DNA of 64,000 bases from an uncultured SAR86 cluster bacterium (GTDB lineage: Bacteria; Pseudomonadota; Gammaproteobacteria; Magnimaribacterales; AG-339-G14), in contig CACEVU010000001.1 in the NCBI GenBank assembly GCA_902563105.1, positions 349,649 through 413,648 on the forward strand, written 5' to 3'. The translations under genes and the position numbers were made by a program. The notes under the pieces are model-generated. The model was not told where the DNA came from. It saw only the letters and a list, made by a program, of their open reading frames with translations, and made no database searches. Below, piece after piece: positions 31,258 to 40,875 of this stretch (its first letter is position 1; the number at the start of each line of letters is the position of its first letter).

Positions 31258-32124
31258 ATGACTAAATACGTTTTATCTATAGATGGTGGAGGTGTGAGAG
31301 GTTTAGCATCAGCGACTTTTCTCAGTGAGCTCGATAAATCATTACCTAAAAAAATTTCAAAAAGCTTTGATTTAATTGTCGGCACCTCTACAGGCGGGAT
31401 AATTGCTTTAGCTATATCAATTTTGAAAACAGAGGGTGAAGATTTAATAAATATATACTCCAGAGAGAATTTAAAAGAAATTTTTTCCCCCCTTAGGTAC
31501 AGAATACTAGGATCAAAATACGCTGGAAAATCTAAAAGAAAAATTTTTGAAAATTATTTCAAAGGAGAAACTTTAAGTTCTGCTGAAGTTCCGATAATCA
31601 TTACAGCGTTTGATCTAGAAAAAAGAAGAATAAAAATGTTTAAATCATGGTCAGAAGGATATCTTCCAGCAAGAAGAGTTGCTGCTGCAACATCAGCTGC
31701 TCCAACCTACTTTCCTGCTGAATCAATTGAAGGCCAATGGTACTTAGATGGTGCTGTTTCAACTAACAATCCTGTTTTAATAGCTTATGCAGAGGCTAAA
31801 AAACTTTGGCCAGAAGAAGAAATAAAAATACTCAGTATTGGTACAGGATATAACTCCAGAAGATTAGATGGAAGGAGAGCCAGAAAATGGGGATCGTTAG
31901 CTTGGCTTAATGCTGGAATAATTCAAATCTTAATGGAATCAAACATAGAACATGTAATTGCTCTGTCTCTGTTTGAGCATAATTATTTAAGAATTGATTC
32001 TGAACTTCTTGGAATAAAATCGTCTTTTGATAATACTTCAAAAAGAAATTTAGAGTCTATTAAAACACTTGGAGAAACTTGGTGGAAAGATTTAGGAAAA
32101 CAGACATTAGAATTCATCACATAA
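31258..32124 (+). CDS. Patatin-like phospholipase
   Basis: Patatin-like proteins hydrolyse acyl esters of phospholipids with a Ser-Asp dyad. The 288-residue protein has the oxyanion loop SIDGGGVRGLA at the N-terminus (about 7-17), the nucleophile elbow VGTSTGG near 45, and the catalytic Asp in WYLDGAVSTNNP near 165. There is no signal peptide, so a cytoplasmic enzyme is expected. A Glu/Lys-rich helical tail follows. It precedes gpsA by six bases, linking lipid hydrolysis to glycerophosphate metabolism in one probable operon. Confidence 0.92.
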   Translation: MTKYVLSIDGGGVRGLASATFLSELDKSLPKKISKSFDLIVGTSTGGIIALAISILKTEGEDLINIYSRENLKEIFSPLRYRILGSKYAGKSKRKIFENYFKGETLSSAEVPIIITAFDLEKRRIKMFKSWSEGYLPARRVAAATSAAPTYFPAESIEGQWYLDGAVSTNNPVLIAYAEAKKLWPEEEIKILSIGTGYNSRRLDGRRARKWGSLAWLNAGIIQILMESNIEHVIALSLFEHNYLRIDSELLGIKSSFDNTSKRNLESIKTLGETWWKDLGKQTLEFIT

Positions 32125-32130
32125 AACAAA

Positions 32131-33135
32131 GTGAATAAAGTAACTGTTTTAGGCGGGGGCTCATGGGGCACAACTTTAGCCAATTTGTTAGCAGAAAAAA
32201 ATATTCCTACAAATTTATGGGTAAGAGATAAAAAAAATTTTATCCTGACTGAAAATAAAATCATCAATCAAAAATATCTGCCGAATTATAAACTTTCAAG
32301 AAATTTAAATATTCTGGTTAACATAGAAAAAGCTCTTGAAGATGTAGATTTATTAGTTTTTGCAGTCCCTTCAAAAAATTTCAGAAAAATTTGTGCAAAA
32401 GTTTCAAAACTCCTCAAAAATCAAAAAATCTTAATAACTACCAAAGGCATAGAAGATGATTCTTTCTTAACGATGAGCGAGGTTTTTTTGAATGAAACTA
32501 ATTATATAAAAAAAAATATTATGGTTTTATCAGGACCAAATATTGCAGATGAAATTATGAAGAAACACGTATCTGCTTCCGTAGTTGCTGGCGAAAATAA
32601 AACACTTTTGAATCAAGTTTCAAAATTATTTAATACAGAATATTTTAAAATATTTATTTCGAAAGACTTAAAAGGAGTTGAAATGTCCGGTGCTTTGAAG
32701 AATCTCTATGCAATATTTTCTGGCCTTTCAGATGGATTGGGTTATGAATCAAATACCAAAGCAATGTTATTGACAAGATCTTTATCAGAAATGTCTGATC
32801 TTTATCAAAAAATTAATGCAAATCCAAAAACTCTTTTAGGCTTATCTGGTGTAGGTGATTTGATAGCTACAAGTAGTTCTCAAAAAAGTAGAAATTATTC
32901 TTTTGGAAGATACCTTGGAGAAGGAAATACTCCTCAAAAAGCATTAAAAATGATTAATCAGTCCGTAGAAGGCTACAGAACCTTAAAAGTAGTAAATGAT
33001 AATAATAAAAAATTATCTTTGAAAATGCCTATAATTGAGGCTTTATACGAGATCGTCTACGAAAAAAAAGATCCAAAAAAATGTTTTTTAAAGTTTTTGC
33101 GTGAAAGTGATAACATTGACACCCCTAATGAGTGA
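32131..33135 (+). CDS. gpsA: Glycerol-3-phosphate dehydrogenase [NAD(P)+]
   Basis: GpsA reduces dihydroxyacetone phosphate to sn-glycerol-3-phosphate for phospholipid synthesis. The 334-residue protein has the Rossmann loop VLGGGSWGTTLA at the N-terminus. It also has TTKGIE, LSGPNIADEI, the catalytic-Lys region EMSGALKNLYAIFSGLSDGLGYESNTKAMLLTRSLSEM, and LSGVGDLIATSSSQKSRNYSFG. The start is GTG at 32131, six bases after the patatin stop, and reads directly into the Rossmann strand. Its end overlaps the DUF4389 gene by eight bases. Confidence 0.97.
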   Translation: MNKVTVLGGGSWGTTLANLLAEKNIPTNLWVRDKKNFILTENKIINQKYLPNYKLSRNLNILVNIEKALEDVDLLVFAVPSKNFRKICAKVSKLLKNQKILITTKGIEDDSFLTMSEVFLNETNYIKKNIMVLSGPNIADEIMKKHVSASVVAGENKTLLNQVSKLFNTEYFKIFISKDLKGVEMSGALKNLYAIFSGLSDGLGYESNTKAMLLTRSLSEMSDLYQKINANPKTLLGLSGVGDLIATSSSQKSRNYSFGRYLGEGNTPQKALKMINQSVEGYRTLKVVNDNNKKLSLKMPIIEALYEIVYEKKDPKKCFLKFLRESDNIDTPNE

Positions 33136-33493
33136 AAAAGAAAAAGAAAAAGCGTCTGAAGAAATTATTGAACCTTCAAATGATACAAATAAACTTAAAG
33201 ACGTTATACCTGAAAAAGTAAGGCATCCAAGTACTTGGATAACTGCTGGTCTAGTAATTTTGTATCTATTTCTACTGGGTTTTCTAGATTTGATTTTGTG
33301 GATAATCGCTGGAGCTCAATTTTTATTCACAGTTTTCTCCAAGGAACCAAACTTACATTTATCCAATTTTTCAATAAAACTAAGAAATTATATTGTTCAA
33401 ATAGTAGATTTTGTAACCTATAGTAGTCAAGAAAGACCATTTCCTTTTAGTCCTTTACCCGATAAAGACGAAGATAATGCTAAAAAGTTATAA
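33128..33493 (+). CDS. DUF4389-type small membrane protein
   Basis: This is a 121-residue protein with a charged N-terminal tail of about 40 residues (Lys/Glu-rich), two hydrophobic segments around residues 43-75 ([35 protein letters not shown]), then a short cytoplasmic-type tail with [18 protein letters not shown]. This tail (YLTYNSDEPPFPF-like) is the hallmark of the DUF4389 family, whose role is unknown. The ORF track begins at 33101, but the ATG at 33128 (MSEKEKE) is the natural start and overlaps the gpsA stop by eight bases, implying coupling. Confidence 0.75.
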   Translation: MSEKEKEKASEEIIEPSNDTNKLKDVIPEKVRHPSTWITAGLVILYLFLLGFLDLILWIIAGAQFLFTVFSKEPNLHLSNFSIKLRNYIVQIVDFVTYSSQERPFPFSPLPDKDEDNAKKL

Positions 33494-33537
33494 AAAAAAC
33501 TGTAAAATCTAATCTTGAAACAAACATATGTTCTAAT

Positions 33538-34158
33538 ATGACTAAAAAAAATATAGTAAAAAAAGCTTTTCCAGTTCAAAAACCCTCTCCAGAAGAAGCT
33601 ATGGCAGCGGTAAAAACCTTATTAGCCTTCGCAGGTGATGATCCTTCGAGAGAAGGTTTGGTCGAAACTCCCAAAAGAGTGATTAAAGCATACGAAGAGT
33701 TCTTTGCAGGTTATAACGAAGATCCTGAAGAAGTTTTATCCAAAACTTTTGAACAAGTTGAAGGTTATGACGAGATGGTAATCGTCAAAGGAATTAGAGT
33801 TGAATCTCATTGCGAACATCATATGGTTCCTATATTAGGAGTAGCGCATGTAGGATACATTCCTGATAAAAGAGTAGTTGGAATAAGTAAGTTAGCCAGA
33901 ATAATTGATATCTTTGGAAAGAGATTACAAACTCAAGAGACAATGACAGCTCAGGTTGCTGATACTATTAATTCTGTTCTAAAACCTAAAGGAGTTGCAG
34001 TAGTGATTGATGCTGCCCATCAATGTATGACTACAAGAGGAATTCATAAAACTGAAACAAGCACTGTAACAAGCAGAATGCTAGGCGTTTTTAAAGAAAA
34101 TGCCATTACCAGAACTGAGTTTATGAATCTTATTCATTCTAACTCTAACCAATCTTGA
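33538..34158 (+). CDS. folE: GTP cyclohydrolase I
   Basis: FolE converts GTP to dihydroneopterin triphosphate, the first step to tetrahydrofolate. The 206-residue protein has the zinc and active-site motifs [21 protein letters not shown] (near 95-115) and [13 protein letters not shown] (near 163-175), plus [18 protein letters not shown]. The N-terminal extension is lysine-rich. The ATG at 33538 follows CATATGTTCTAAT without a Shine-Dalgarno. Its stop overlaps the maf TTG start. FolD at 39 kb acts later in the same cofactor system. Confidence 0.97.
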   Translation: MTKKNIVKKAFPVQKPSPEEAMAAVKTLLAFAGDDPSREGLVETPKRVIKAYEEFFAGYNEDPEEVLSKTFEQVEGYDEMVIVKGIRVESHCEHHMVPILGVAHVGYIPDKRVVGISKLARIIDIFGKRLQTQETMTAQVADTINSVLKPKGVAVVIDAAHQCMTTRGIHKTETSTVTSRMLGVFKENAITRTEFMNLIHSNSNQS

Positions 34159-34760
34159 GTTCGGAACTAAAATCTGATTCTAAAATAATCCTTGCTTCAA
34201 GCTCAACTATTAGAAAAAAAATTTTAGAAGATTCTGGAATTAAATTTGATACGGTTTCTCCTGAAGTGGATGAAGATGATTTAAAAAAATCTCTTTCAAA
34301 AAAAAATATCAAGGAGTTTTGTCTTGCTTTAGCAAAAGCTAAAGCGCTTGAAGTGAGTAACAGAGAAAAAAAAGCTTATGTGATTGGCTCGGATCAAATA
34401 TGTGTATACAAAAATGAGATTTTCAGCAAACCTTTAACTAAAGAAAATTGTTATAAAACTTTATCTAAATTATCAGGGAATTCTCATTATCAAAATTGCG
34501 GTATAAGTATTTGTAAAGAAGGCAAAGAAATTTGGTCTCATTATGCTCAAGCAACTCTTACAATGAAATCATTATCAGATAAAGAAATAAAGGATTACAT
34601 TGATGAAGATGAGCCTTTCATGGCTTGTGGAGCTTATAGATTTGAATCTCTTGGAAAAAATTTATTTGTTTCAACCAAAGGAGAGGAAACCACCATACAA
34701 GGACTGACACTGAATCCGATAATAGATTTTCTAAATTCGGAAAAGGCTTTAATTATTTAA
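34155..34760 (+). CDS. Maf-family nucleotide pyrophosphatase
   Basis: Maf proteins hydrolyse non-canonical or modified nucleoside triphosphates, acting as house-cleaning enzymes; some affect septation. The 201-residue protein has the N-terminal [17 protein letters not shown] (SxxR motif), EVDEDDLKK, the metal-binding [10 protein letters not shown] near 75, and the C-terminal [16 protein letters not shown]. The start is TTG at 34155, overlapping the folE stop by four bases, with no ATG that retains the SSS motif. The exact paralogue (YhdE- or YceF-like) is not assigned; GSDQI suggests the YceF side weakly. Confidence 0.88.
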   Translation: MSSELKSDSKIILASSSTIRKKILEDSGIKFDTVSPEVDEDDLKKSLSKKNIKEFCLALAKAKALEVSNREKKAYVIGSDQICVYKNEIFSKPLTKENCYKTLSKLSGNSHYQNCGISICKEGKEIWSHYAQATLTMKSLSDKEIKDYIDEDEPFMACGAYRFESLGKNLFVSTKGEETTIQGLTLNPIIDFLNSEKALII

Positions 34761-34776
34761 ATTAGTATCAATAATA

Positions 34777-34805
34777 TTGGACAGCTTAACTGTCATAAAT
34801 TATAT
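34777..34805 (+). promoter_or_regulatory. Promoter with central inverted repeat upstream of the SDR gene
   Basis: TTGGAC (34777-34782) and TTATAT (34800-34805) are separated by 17 bases, an ideal sigma70 spacing. Between them, GACAG-cttaa-CTGTC (34780-34794) is a perfect 5-bp inverted repeat overlapping the -35. It has the size and placement of a repressor operator. A purine-rich AAAGAGC lies before the ATG at 34825. Confidence 0.5.
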
Positions 34806-34824
34806 TTATTAAAAAGAGCAAATT

Positions 34825-35727
34825 ATGAATAATTTTGAGGGAAAGGTTGCCGTAATCACTGGTGCAGGTTCCGGGATGGGCAGAGAACTAGCTATAGAAC
34901 TCGCAAAATCTGGAGCCAATATAGCATTGGCAGAGTGGAATGAGGATACACTTAATGAAACTGCAAACCTCCTTAAAAATTTTAATGTAGGGGTTTCAAA
35001 ACATGTAATTGATGTAAGTGATAAAGAAGCTGTTTTTGCTTTACCCCAAAAAGTGATCGATGAGCATGGCACTGTTGATATGGTTTTTAACAACGCAGGA
35101 GTAGCACTATCTCAAACGGTAGAGGAATCAACTGATGAAGACTGGGATTGGGGACTAGGAATTCTTCTTCATGGAGTAATAAATGGAACGAGGGCATTTC
35201 TTCCCTTTTTAAAAAAAAGACCAGAGGCAGCAATAATCAACACTTCATCTATTTTTGGACTTTTATCTGTTCCAACTCAATCCATTTACCATGTGGGAAA
35301 ATATGGTGTTAGAGCATTTACAGAGACTTTAGCCTTGGAGATGAAAATGGAGAATTCTCCAGTTGAAGTTTATTCAGTTCATCCTGGCCACATTGGAACA
35401 AATATTGCAAATTATGGGGTTAAAAATGACAGATTAGATTTTGACCTTGACCAACAAAACGAAAGACCTAATTTATTTGGACCAAAAGCTAAATCAAAAG
35501 AAGAAGTAGGTGAATTATTTAAAAATCAAGCCCCAATCAATGCTAATACTGCGGCTAAAATTATTTTAAAAAATATCAAGAAAAAAAATAAAAGGATTCT
35601 AGTAGGAGGAGATGCTCGATGGTTCGATAGGATTCAAAGATTTTTCCCAAAAAAATATATTTATCTTCTTCCTCTTATACCTCTAATTGGAAGGCTTTTT
35701 CCTAAAGATAAACTATTAGACAGATGA
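34825..35727 (+). CDS. Short-chain dehydrogenase/reductase (SDR)
   Basis: This is a classical SDR of 300 residues. Motifs are VAVITGAGSGMGRELA (6-21), DVSD, VFNNAGVA near 88, the catalytic Ser in NTSSIFG near 140, YHVGKYGV (Tyr-x3-Lys) near 156, and SVHPGHIGTNIA. The C-terminus has a basic extension (KKKNKRILVGGDARWFDRIQRFFPKKYIYLLPLIPLIGRLFP), as seen in membrane-peripheral SDRs acting on lipids or sterol-like compounds. Substrate is unknown. It is convergent with fabY one base away and is driven by the promoter with the inverted repeat. Confidence 0.9.
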   Translation: MNNFEGKVAVITGAGSGMGRELAIELAKSGANIALAEWNEDTLNETANLLKNFNVGVSKHVIDVSDKEAVFALPQKVIDEHGTVDMVFNNAGVALSQTVEESTDEDWDWGLGILLHGVINGTRAFLPFLKKRPEAAIINTSSIFGLLSVPTQSIYHVGKYGVRAFTETLALEMKMENSPVEVYSVHPGHIGTNIANYGVKNDRLDFDLDQQNERPNLFGPKAKSKEEVGELFKNQAPINANTAAKIILKNIKKKNKRILVGGDARWFDRIQRFFPKKYIYLLPLIPLIGRLFPKDKLLDR

Positions 35728-35728
35728 T

Positions 35729-37381
35729 TTATAAATCAATGTCTTTGTAATTTGATATAGATATCTTATCTTTTGATATTTTCATATCTTTTGAAGGATT
35801 TAAAATTTCTTCATTGAAGCGATAAATGAGTTCATACTTACCGTTAACACTTTCTTCAAAGTAAATATTTCTTTTCTCTTCCGTAAGAGAGAGCTTTGTT
35901 TCATAACTTTTTAACTTTTGTTTGTCTATTTTAGATTTTATGAAACCTGGACTAACTATGCCACAAGAACCATTATTTCCGCCGAAACCTTTAGCATTTA
36001 GATAGATCACATTCACTGTTTCCTTGTCAACTTCCTTAGTTTTTAGACAAAAGTCTAAATTATCTGTCAGCACATCATCTGCAAGTTTTTTTGTTGTATT
36101 TATTCCTGGAATTAATCCATGATTCCAAATTCCTATCGCAGTGATTAATTCGTCACCAGCTGCTGGACCCATAGTATGTCCCAGCATTCCTTTCAGAGCC
36201 GTAACTTTCCAACCTCTCAAATCAAATCCTTCAGCAACTCTATTTAAAACATCAGATTCAGTACTTCTATTTTGAAAGGTCCCTGTTCCATGGGCTATAA
36301 CAATACTGTTTTCGATAGAACAACCTATCTTTAATGTATTAGAAAGAGATTGAGCCATCGTTAAATAGTTACCAATTCCTGGAGAACTAATTGATTTTTT
36401 GAATCCGTCTGCATTTATCGCAACATCTGTAAAACCACCGAGTATGTTGAGACCGTTTTCTAAAGCAAATTCTAAAGTTGTAACAGCTACAAATTGAGCT
36501 GCTTCGCCTAAAATCATTCCAGCATTATCTCCAAATGGACGACAAGCATTTTTATGATCAACCTTTTCAAAATTGTCATCACTATTTCTATTTTGCATTT
36601 CTAAGATCTTTTTATCATCTGCTATTCCTGTAGTTGCTAAAAAACCATCTGTTATTTCTGGATTTATGGGTGCTTCTGCAGAACCAACAATAGAAAAATC
36701 TAGCTCATTATTTTTGATTCCCTTTAAAGCTAAATCTAAGTTGTAGAGGAAAGTAGCACAAGCACCGGCTACAGTTCCTGTTTTACCTAAAGACCCCAAG
36801 ACATATGCATTTATAAAATCAGCCGACATACCTATCAAGGACATCGATAAATGTTTAGAACTAGCTCGTTTACCAATTTTTCTTGATTGTAAAAGCCCTC
36901 CCATTCCCTCAAAGTCAAGTTGTCCTATGGCAGGGCCTGAAAAAACTCCAATTCTTTTTGGATCCAGCAATGGTTTAAGTTCAGAATCCCAATCCTTACC
37001 AAGGTTTTTTAAACAATCGGTGACTCCAAAGATTGTCATTTGAATTCCTTTAGGGTGTTGTCTGGAATTATACATTTTTGAAAGATCAATCCCTTCAGGA
37101 AGTTGTCCTGCTGCATTTACATTCATAATATCTTTCATGAGCAGTTCAGGATCAAAAAGATCTGAATTTATTGTTCTCACTAAAGTTTTCTTTAAGATAT
37201 CTTTTTCTGATGAAATTTCTGAATTGGTTAAAGAACTGAGATCTTTGAGAAGAAATTTTTTTGCACTTGCATCAAGCTTATCTAAAACAAGTCTTTTGTA
37301 TGAAAAATCAAAAGACGATCTACCAGCAGAGTTTATACCTCCAACACTACATATCACGGGAAATCTTTTAAAATCTTGCAT
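35729..37381 (-). CDS. fabY: Beta-ketoacyl-ACP synthase, FabY-type
   Basis: FabY of Pseudomonas aeruginosa is an atypical ketosynthase able to start fatty acid synthesis from acetyl-CoA and malonyl-ACP. This 550-residue protein opens with the FabY-like FPVICSVGGINSAGRSSF and has a longer N-terminal region than FabB/F. The thiolase-fold triad is present: Cys208 in TVAGACATFLY, His364 in IAHGTGTFQNRSTESDVLN, and His402 in LKGMLGHTMGPAAGD. The assignment rests on N-terminal resemblance and length; another long KAS is possible. It is divergent from an acyl-CoA synthetase gene (58-base gap) and convergent with an SDR. Confidence 0.8.
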   Translation of the reverse strand: MQDFKRFPVICSVGGINSAGRSSFDFSYKRLVLDKLDASAKKFLLKDLSSLTNSEISSEKDILKKTLVRTINSDLFDPELLMKDIMNVNAAGQLPEGIDLSKMYNSRQHPKGIQMTIFGVTDCLKNLGKDWDSELKPLLDPKRIGVFSGPAIGQLDFEGMGGLLQSRKIGKRASSKHLSMSLIGMSADFINAYVLGSLGKTGTVAGACATFLYNLDLALKGIKNNELDFSIVGSAEAPINPEITDGFLATTGIADDKKILEMQNRNSDDNFEKVDHKNACRPFGDNAGMILGEAAQFVAVTTLEFALENGLNILGGFTDVAINADGFKKSISSPGIGNYLTMAQSLSNTLKIGCSIENSIVIAHGTGTFQNRSTESDVLNRVAEGFDLRGWKVTALKGMLGHTMGPAAGDELITAIGIWNHGLIPGINTTKKLADDVLTDNLDFCLKTKEVDKETVNVIYLNAKGFGGNNGSCGIVSPGFIKSKIDKQKLKSYETKLSLTEEKRNIYFEESVNGKYELIYRFNEEILNPSKDMKISKDKISISNYKDIDL

Positions 37382-37439
37382 GAATTTTTTTTTTAAATTA
37401 ACTTATGAACTTAATTTTACATTATTTAAAGGAGAGGGC

Positions 37440-38981
37440 ATGCATCCAGGAATAAACGGACCTAAATTAAAAGATAAACCTGCGATTATCATGGCAGGAA
37501 GTGGGGATATAATTACCCACCAAGAACTAAACGAATTATCAAATCAAGGAGCTCAATTATTCAGATCTTTAGGCTTGAAGCCTGGGGATAGTATGGCTTT
37601 TATGATGGAAAATCATAAACTGTTTTTCCCCATTGCATTTGCCGCTTACAGAAGTGGGTTGAAGTATACGGCAATAAGTTGGAGACTTCAGGCTAGTGAG
37701 GTTGAATACATCGTAAAAGATTGTGGTGCCAAAGTATTCATTACTAGTAAATTTCTTGAAGAGTCTGCAAAGTCTTTGGTTAGTTCTCTAAAAGGAGTTC
37801 ATAAATTTATGCTTGATGAGGCAATAGAAGATTTTAGATCTTATGAAGAAGAGATAGGAAAAATGCCAGACACGCCTATAGAAGACGAGTGTCAAGGTGC
37901 TGCAATGTTGTACTCTTCAGGAACAACTGGTAAACCTAAAGGCGTCAGTCGCGAAATAAATTTAAGTCCTTTACCTTATAAAGCAGATGAAGATGATTTA
38001 GGCCTTACCAGAGTAGTACAAGGATTGTATTCTGCCGATGAAGACTCTGTTTATTTGTCTCCAGCTCCTCTTTACCATTCAGCGCCGATGGGATTCAACA
38101 CAGGATTTCTTGCATTAGGTGCCACCAGTATTATCCTAGAAAAATTTGACCCTGAAGCCGCTTTAGCTGCTATCGAGAAATATAAAATAACTCATAGCCA
38201 ATGGGTTCCAACAATGTTTGTAAGATTTTTAAAGAGCGATCCGGAGATCTTCAATAAATATGATTTATCATCGCACCGAATTGCTATTCATGCTGCCGCG
38301 CCATGTCCGGTAGAAGTAAAAGAAAAAATGATAGATTGGTGGGGCCCGATAATTCATGAGTATTATGCTGGAACTGAATTCAATGGCTTTGTTGCATGTA
38401 ATTCTGAGCAATGGCTTTCTCATAAAGGAACAGTTGGACAGTCTCTTCTGGGTCCAATTCATATATTGGACGATGATCAAAATGACGTTCCAGTTGGGGA
38501 GGAAGGAACAATTTATTTTGAAGGACCTACAGCAAACGGGTTTTCTTACCACAATGATAAAGAAAAAACTAAAGGAGCAACATCGAAACAAGGATATACA
38601 ACTTTAGGAGATATAGGTTATTTAGACGAGGACGGATTTCTCTATTTAACAGACAGAAAAGCTTTTATGATTATTTCTGGAGGAGTAAATATTTATCCTA
38701 AAGAAACAGAGGATGCTTTAATAATGCATCCTAAGGTTGCTGATGTTGCTGTATTTGGAGTTCCTAACGAAGAAATGGGAGAAGAAGTAAAAGCAGTTGT
38801 TCAACCCGAAGATATGAATCTTGCTGGGGAAAATTTGGAAGCTGAACTTATGGCATATTGCAGAGAAAATATATCGCATGTTAAGTGTCCTAAGTCCATT
38901 GATTTTAGAAAAGAACTTCCAAGGCATCCAACAGGAAAGCTTTACAAGAGACTATTAAAAGATGAGTATTGGAAAAGTTAG
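37440..38981 (+). CDS. Acyl-CoA synthetase (AMP-dependent ligase)
   Basis: This enzyme activates a carboxylic acid to its CoA thioester via an acyl-AMP. The real start is ATG 37440 ([10 protein letters not shown]), preceded by AAAGGAGAGGG; the track start at 37137 lies in antisense fabY. The 513-residue protein has the P-loop-like [57 protein letters not shown] and the C-terminal catalytic Lys segment [11 protein letters not shown]. It resembles medium- or long-chain FadD-type and cyclohexanecarboxylate-type ligases; the substrate is unknown. It ends four bases into the convergent folD. Confidence 0.93.
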   Translation: MHPGINGPKLKDKPAIIMAGSGDIITHQELNELSNQGAQLFRSLGLKPGDSMAFMMENHKLFFPIAFAAYRSGLKYTAISWRLQASEVEYIVKDCGAKVFITSKFLEESAKSLVSSLKGVHKFMLDEAIEDFRSYEEEIGKMPDTPIEDECQGAAMLYSSGTTGKPKGVSREINLSPLPYKADEDDLGLTRVVQGLYSADEDSVYLSPAPLYHSAPMGFNTGFLALGATSIILEKFDPEAALAAIEKYKITHSQWVPTMFVRFLKSDPEIFNKYDLSSHRIAIHAAAPCPVEVKEKMIDWWGPIIHEYYAGTEFNGFVACNSEQWLSHKGTVGQSLLGPIHILDDDQNDVPVGEEGTIYFEGPTANGFSYHNDKEKTKGATSKQGYTTLGDIGYLDEDGFLYLTDRKAFMIISGGVNIYPKETEDALIMHPKVADVAVFGVPNEEMGEEVKAVVQPEDMNLAGENLEAELMAYCRENISHVKCPKSIDFRKELPRHPTGKLYKRLLKDEYWKS

Positions 38982-39823
38982 TTTGAATTAAAATAGTTTT
39001 CGCAACTTTCCAAAGTTTGCATTATCAGAGTATTTATTGTCATGGGTCCTACACCTCCAGGAACTGGTGTATAAGCAAAACATCTAGGAATTATATTCTC
39101 AAGGTCAATATCTCCGCATTTTTCAGGGTGATATCCTGCATCTACTACAACTGAATTATCTTTTATCCATTCGCCTTTAATAAACTTAGGAATACCTACA
39201 GCACCAACGATGATATCTGACCTTGAGACGATGTCAGGTAAATTTTTTGTTTTTGAGTGACAAATGGTTACTGTTGAGTTTTCATTTAAAAGCATCATTG
39301 CCATTGGCTTTCCAAGAATTGGACTTCTACCTACAACAACTGCTGACTTACCTTCAAGAGGTATATTATGTTCTTTAAGTAAACGCATGATTCCAAAAGG
39401 AGTGCAAGAACCATAAGCTCTCTCTTGCATAGACATTCTCCCAAAACCAAGACTAGTTACGCCATCTACATCTTTTCTGACATCAATTGCATCAAAACAA
39501 GATCTTTCATCAATGTGTTTTGGGACTGGATGTTGAAGAAGTATTCCATGGACATTATCATTTTCGTTTAATTCATATATTCTTTTTTTTAGTTCTGATG
39601 TCGAAGTTTTTTCATCCAGTTCTATTTTGAGGGAATCCATTCCTACTCTGCGGCAAGCATTACCTTTCATTTTTACATAAGTTTCTGAAGCAGGATCATT
39701 TCCAACAAGTATTGTAGCCAGTATTGGAGTTGATTTATTTTGCTTCTTAATTTTATCTACCCGTAAGGCGAAGTCTTTTTCGGATTCAAGAGATAATTTT
39801 TTTCCGTCAAGTACTATAGTCAT
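38978..39823 (-). CDS. folD: Methylenetetrahydrofolate dehydrogenase / methenyl-THF cyclohydrolase
   Basis: FolD interconverts 5,10-methylene-, methenyl- and 10-formyl-tetrahydrofolate, supplying one-carbon units for purines and fMet. The 281-residue protein shows [30 protein letters not shown] (with the catalytic Lys of YVKMK), [56 protein letters not shown] and [19 protein letters not shown]. The ATG at 39823 (MTIVLDGK) is chosen; the track uses a GTG 21 bases upstream, with AAGGA too close to help. Its position before a tRNA cluster and tig is the conserved Pseudomonas-like order. Confidence 0.96.
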   Translation of the reverse strand: MTIVLDGKKLSLESEKDFALRVDKIKKQNKSTPILATILVGNDPASETYVKMKGNACRRVGMDSLKIELDEKTSTSELKKRIYELNENDNVHGILLQHPVPKHIDERSCFDAIDVRKDVDGVTSLGFGRMSMQERAYGSCTPFGIMRLLKEHNIPLEGKSAVVVGRSPILGKPMAMMLLNENSTVTICHSKTKNLPDIVSRSDIIVGAVGIPKFIKGEWIKDNSVVVDAGYHPEKCGDIDLENIIPRCFAYTPVPGGVGPMTINTLIMQTLESCENYFNSN

Positions 39824-39862
39824 TGTTATTTGATATGATACCACTCCTTATTTAAATATTAA

Positions 39863-39939
39863 CGGGGTGTAGCGCAGCCTGGTAGCGCGCCTGCTTTGGG
39901 AGCAGGATGTCGGGGGTTCAAATCCCTCCACCCCGACCA
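39863..39939 (+). tRNA. tRNA-Pro (UGG anticodon)
   Basis: The 77-base gene has acceptor CGGGGTG pairing with CACCCCG, discriminator A and encoded CCA. The anticodon stem CCTGC/GCAGG holds loop TTTGGGA with anticodon TGG. The T arm is CGGGGGTTCAAATCCCTC. The C1 base matches the usual proline tRNA start. It is the first of three tRNAs in the folD-tig interval, with an SDR gene inserted after it. Confidence 0.97.
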
Positions 39940-39948
39940 AGAAAAAAT

Positions 39949-40755
39949 ATGAACTATCTAGAAAATAAAACAGCCCTGGTGACAGGTGCTTCTTCAGGTA
40001 TTGGTTATGAAATTGTTAAATATATTTCAAAATTCAATATGAAAATTATTGTTACGGCGAGAAGAGAAAATAATTTAAATCAGTTAAAAAAAGAAGTAGA
40101 AAATAATTCGAACTCCGAGGTAATTATTTTAGTCAAAGATCTTGCAACACCAGAAAGTCCTCAAGAAATTTATGATTTTTGTCTGAGTAATAATCTTCAA
40201 GTTGATTTTCTTGTAAATAATGCCGGTTATGGTTTTACAAGTGATTTTGATACTTACGATCTCAATAAACTCGATGATTTTATGAATGTTTTATTAAATT
40301 CTCTTGTGAAATTGACTAGGCTATTTTTAAAAGATATGAAAGAAAGGAAGTCAGGAAAGATTCTTCAAGTTTCTTCAATTGCTGGAATAATTCCGAGTGG
40401 AAGTGGAGCAATAGGGATTTATGGAAATATCAAAAATTTTATTAATGAATTTACAATAACTTTAAATAGTACATATAAAAAATTCAACATAGATATATGT
40501 GCGTTATGTCCAGGATTTACTGAGACTGGATTTAATGAAAGAGCTGGATTTAATATGCAATATTCAGATGTCCCTTCTCCATTTCTAATGTCTGCAAAAG
40601 ATGTTGCAATTCAAGGTGTAAATGCTTGCTTGTCAGGTAAAGAAATATTTGTTGTTAAAGGCGGATTTAATAGAACGATGATTTTTATTTCTAAATTTAT
40701 ACCTAATAAAATTCTTAGATTAGCATTCGGAAAATTAGTAGATTCAGGTAAGTGA
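39949..40755 (+). CDS. SDR-family oxidoreductase inserted in the tRNA cluster
   Basis: This is a 268-residue SDR of the COG0300 (DltE-like) type. Motifs are ALVTGASSGIGYEIV near the N-terminus, FLVNNAGYGF near 85, VSSIAGI near 140, IYGNIKNF (Tyr-x3-Lys) near 155, and CALCPGFTETGF. Substrate is unknown. The track start at 39907 lies within tRNA-Pro; the ATG at 39949 (MNYLENKTALVTG) is right. Only nine bases separate the tRNA CCA from this ATG and there is no Shine-Dalgarno, so the mRNA probably arises from tRNA processing. It interrupts a tRNA array that is usually uninterrupted. Confidence 0.88.
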   Translation: MNYLENKTALVTGASSGIGYEIVKYISKFNMKIIVTARRENNLNQLKKEVENNSNSEVIILVKDLATPESPQEIYDFCLSNNLQVDFLVNNAGYGFTSDFDTYDLNKLDDFMNVLLNSLVKLTRLFLKDMKERKSGKILQVSSIAGIIPSGSGAIGIYGNIKNFINEFTITLNSTYKKFNIDICALCPGFTETGFNERAGFNMQYSDVPSPFLMSAKDVAIQGVNACLSGKEIFVVKGGFNRTMIFISKFIPNKILRLAFGKLVDSGK

Positions 40756-40793
40756 AGACTATTCGTTAGTATTTTTATACAATGAAAAAATTA

Positions 40794-40870
40794 CTCCCGG
40801 TAGCTCAGCTGGATAGAGCATCTGCCTTCTAAGCAGAGGGTCGCAGGTTCGAATCCTGCCCGGGAGGCCA
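40794..40870 (+). tRNA. tRNA-Arg (UCU anticodon)
   Basis: The 77-base cloverleaf has acceptor CTCCCGG pairing with CCGGGAG, then G and encoded CCA. The anticodon stem TCTGC/GCAGA has loop CTTCTAA with anticodon TCT, decoding AGA/AGG, the arginine codons favoured in AT-rich genomes. The T arm is GCAGGTTCGAATCCTGC. TACAAT (40778-40783) ending 10 bases upstream may be its -10. It is separated by 5 bases from tRNA-His. Confidence 0.96.
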
Positions 40871-40875
40871 ACAAT

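Noticed and set aside
37137-37439. N-terminal extension of the acyl-CoA synthetase
   Set aside because: The extension is antisense to fabY and precedes a clear Shine-Dalgarno and ATG at 37440 that match the family N-terminus.
20309-38981. A dispersed full atu pathway using the nearby SDRs and acyl-CoA synthetase as AtuB/G/H
   Set aside because: SDRs and AMP ligases are generic, they are 2-12 kb from the carboxylase with unrelated genes between, and no atuD was found.
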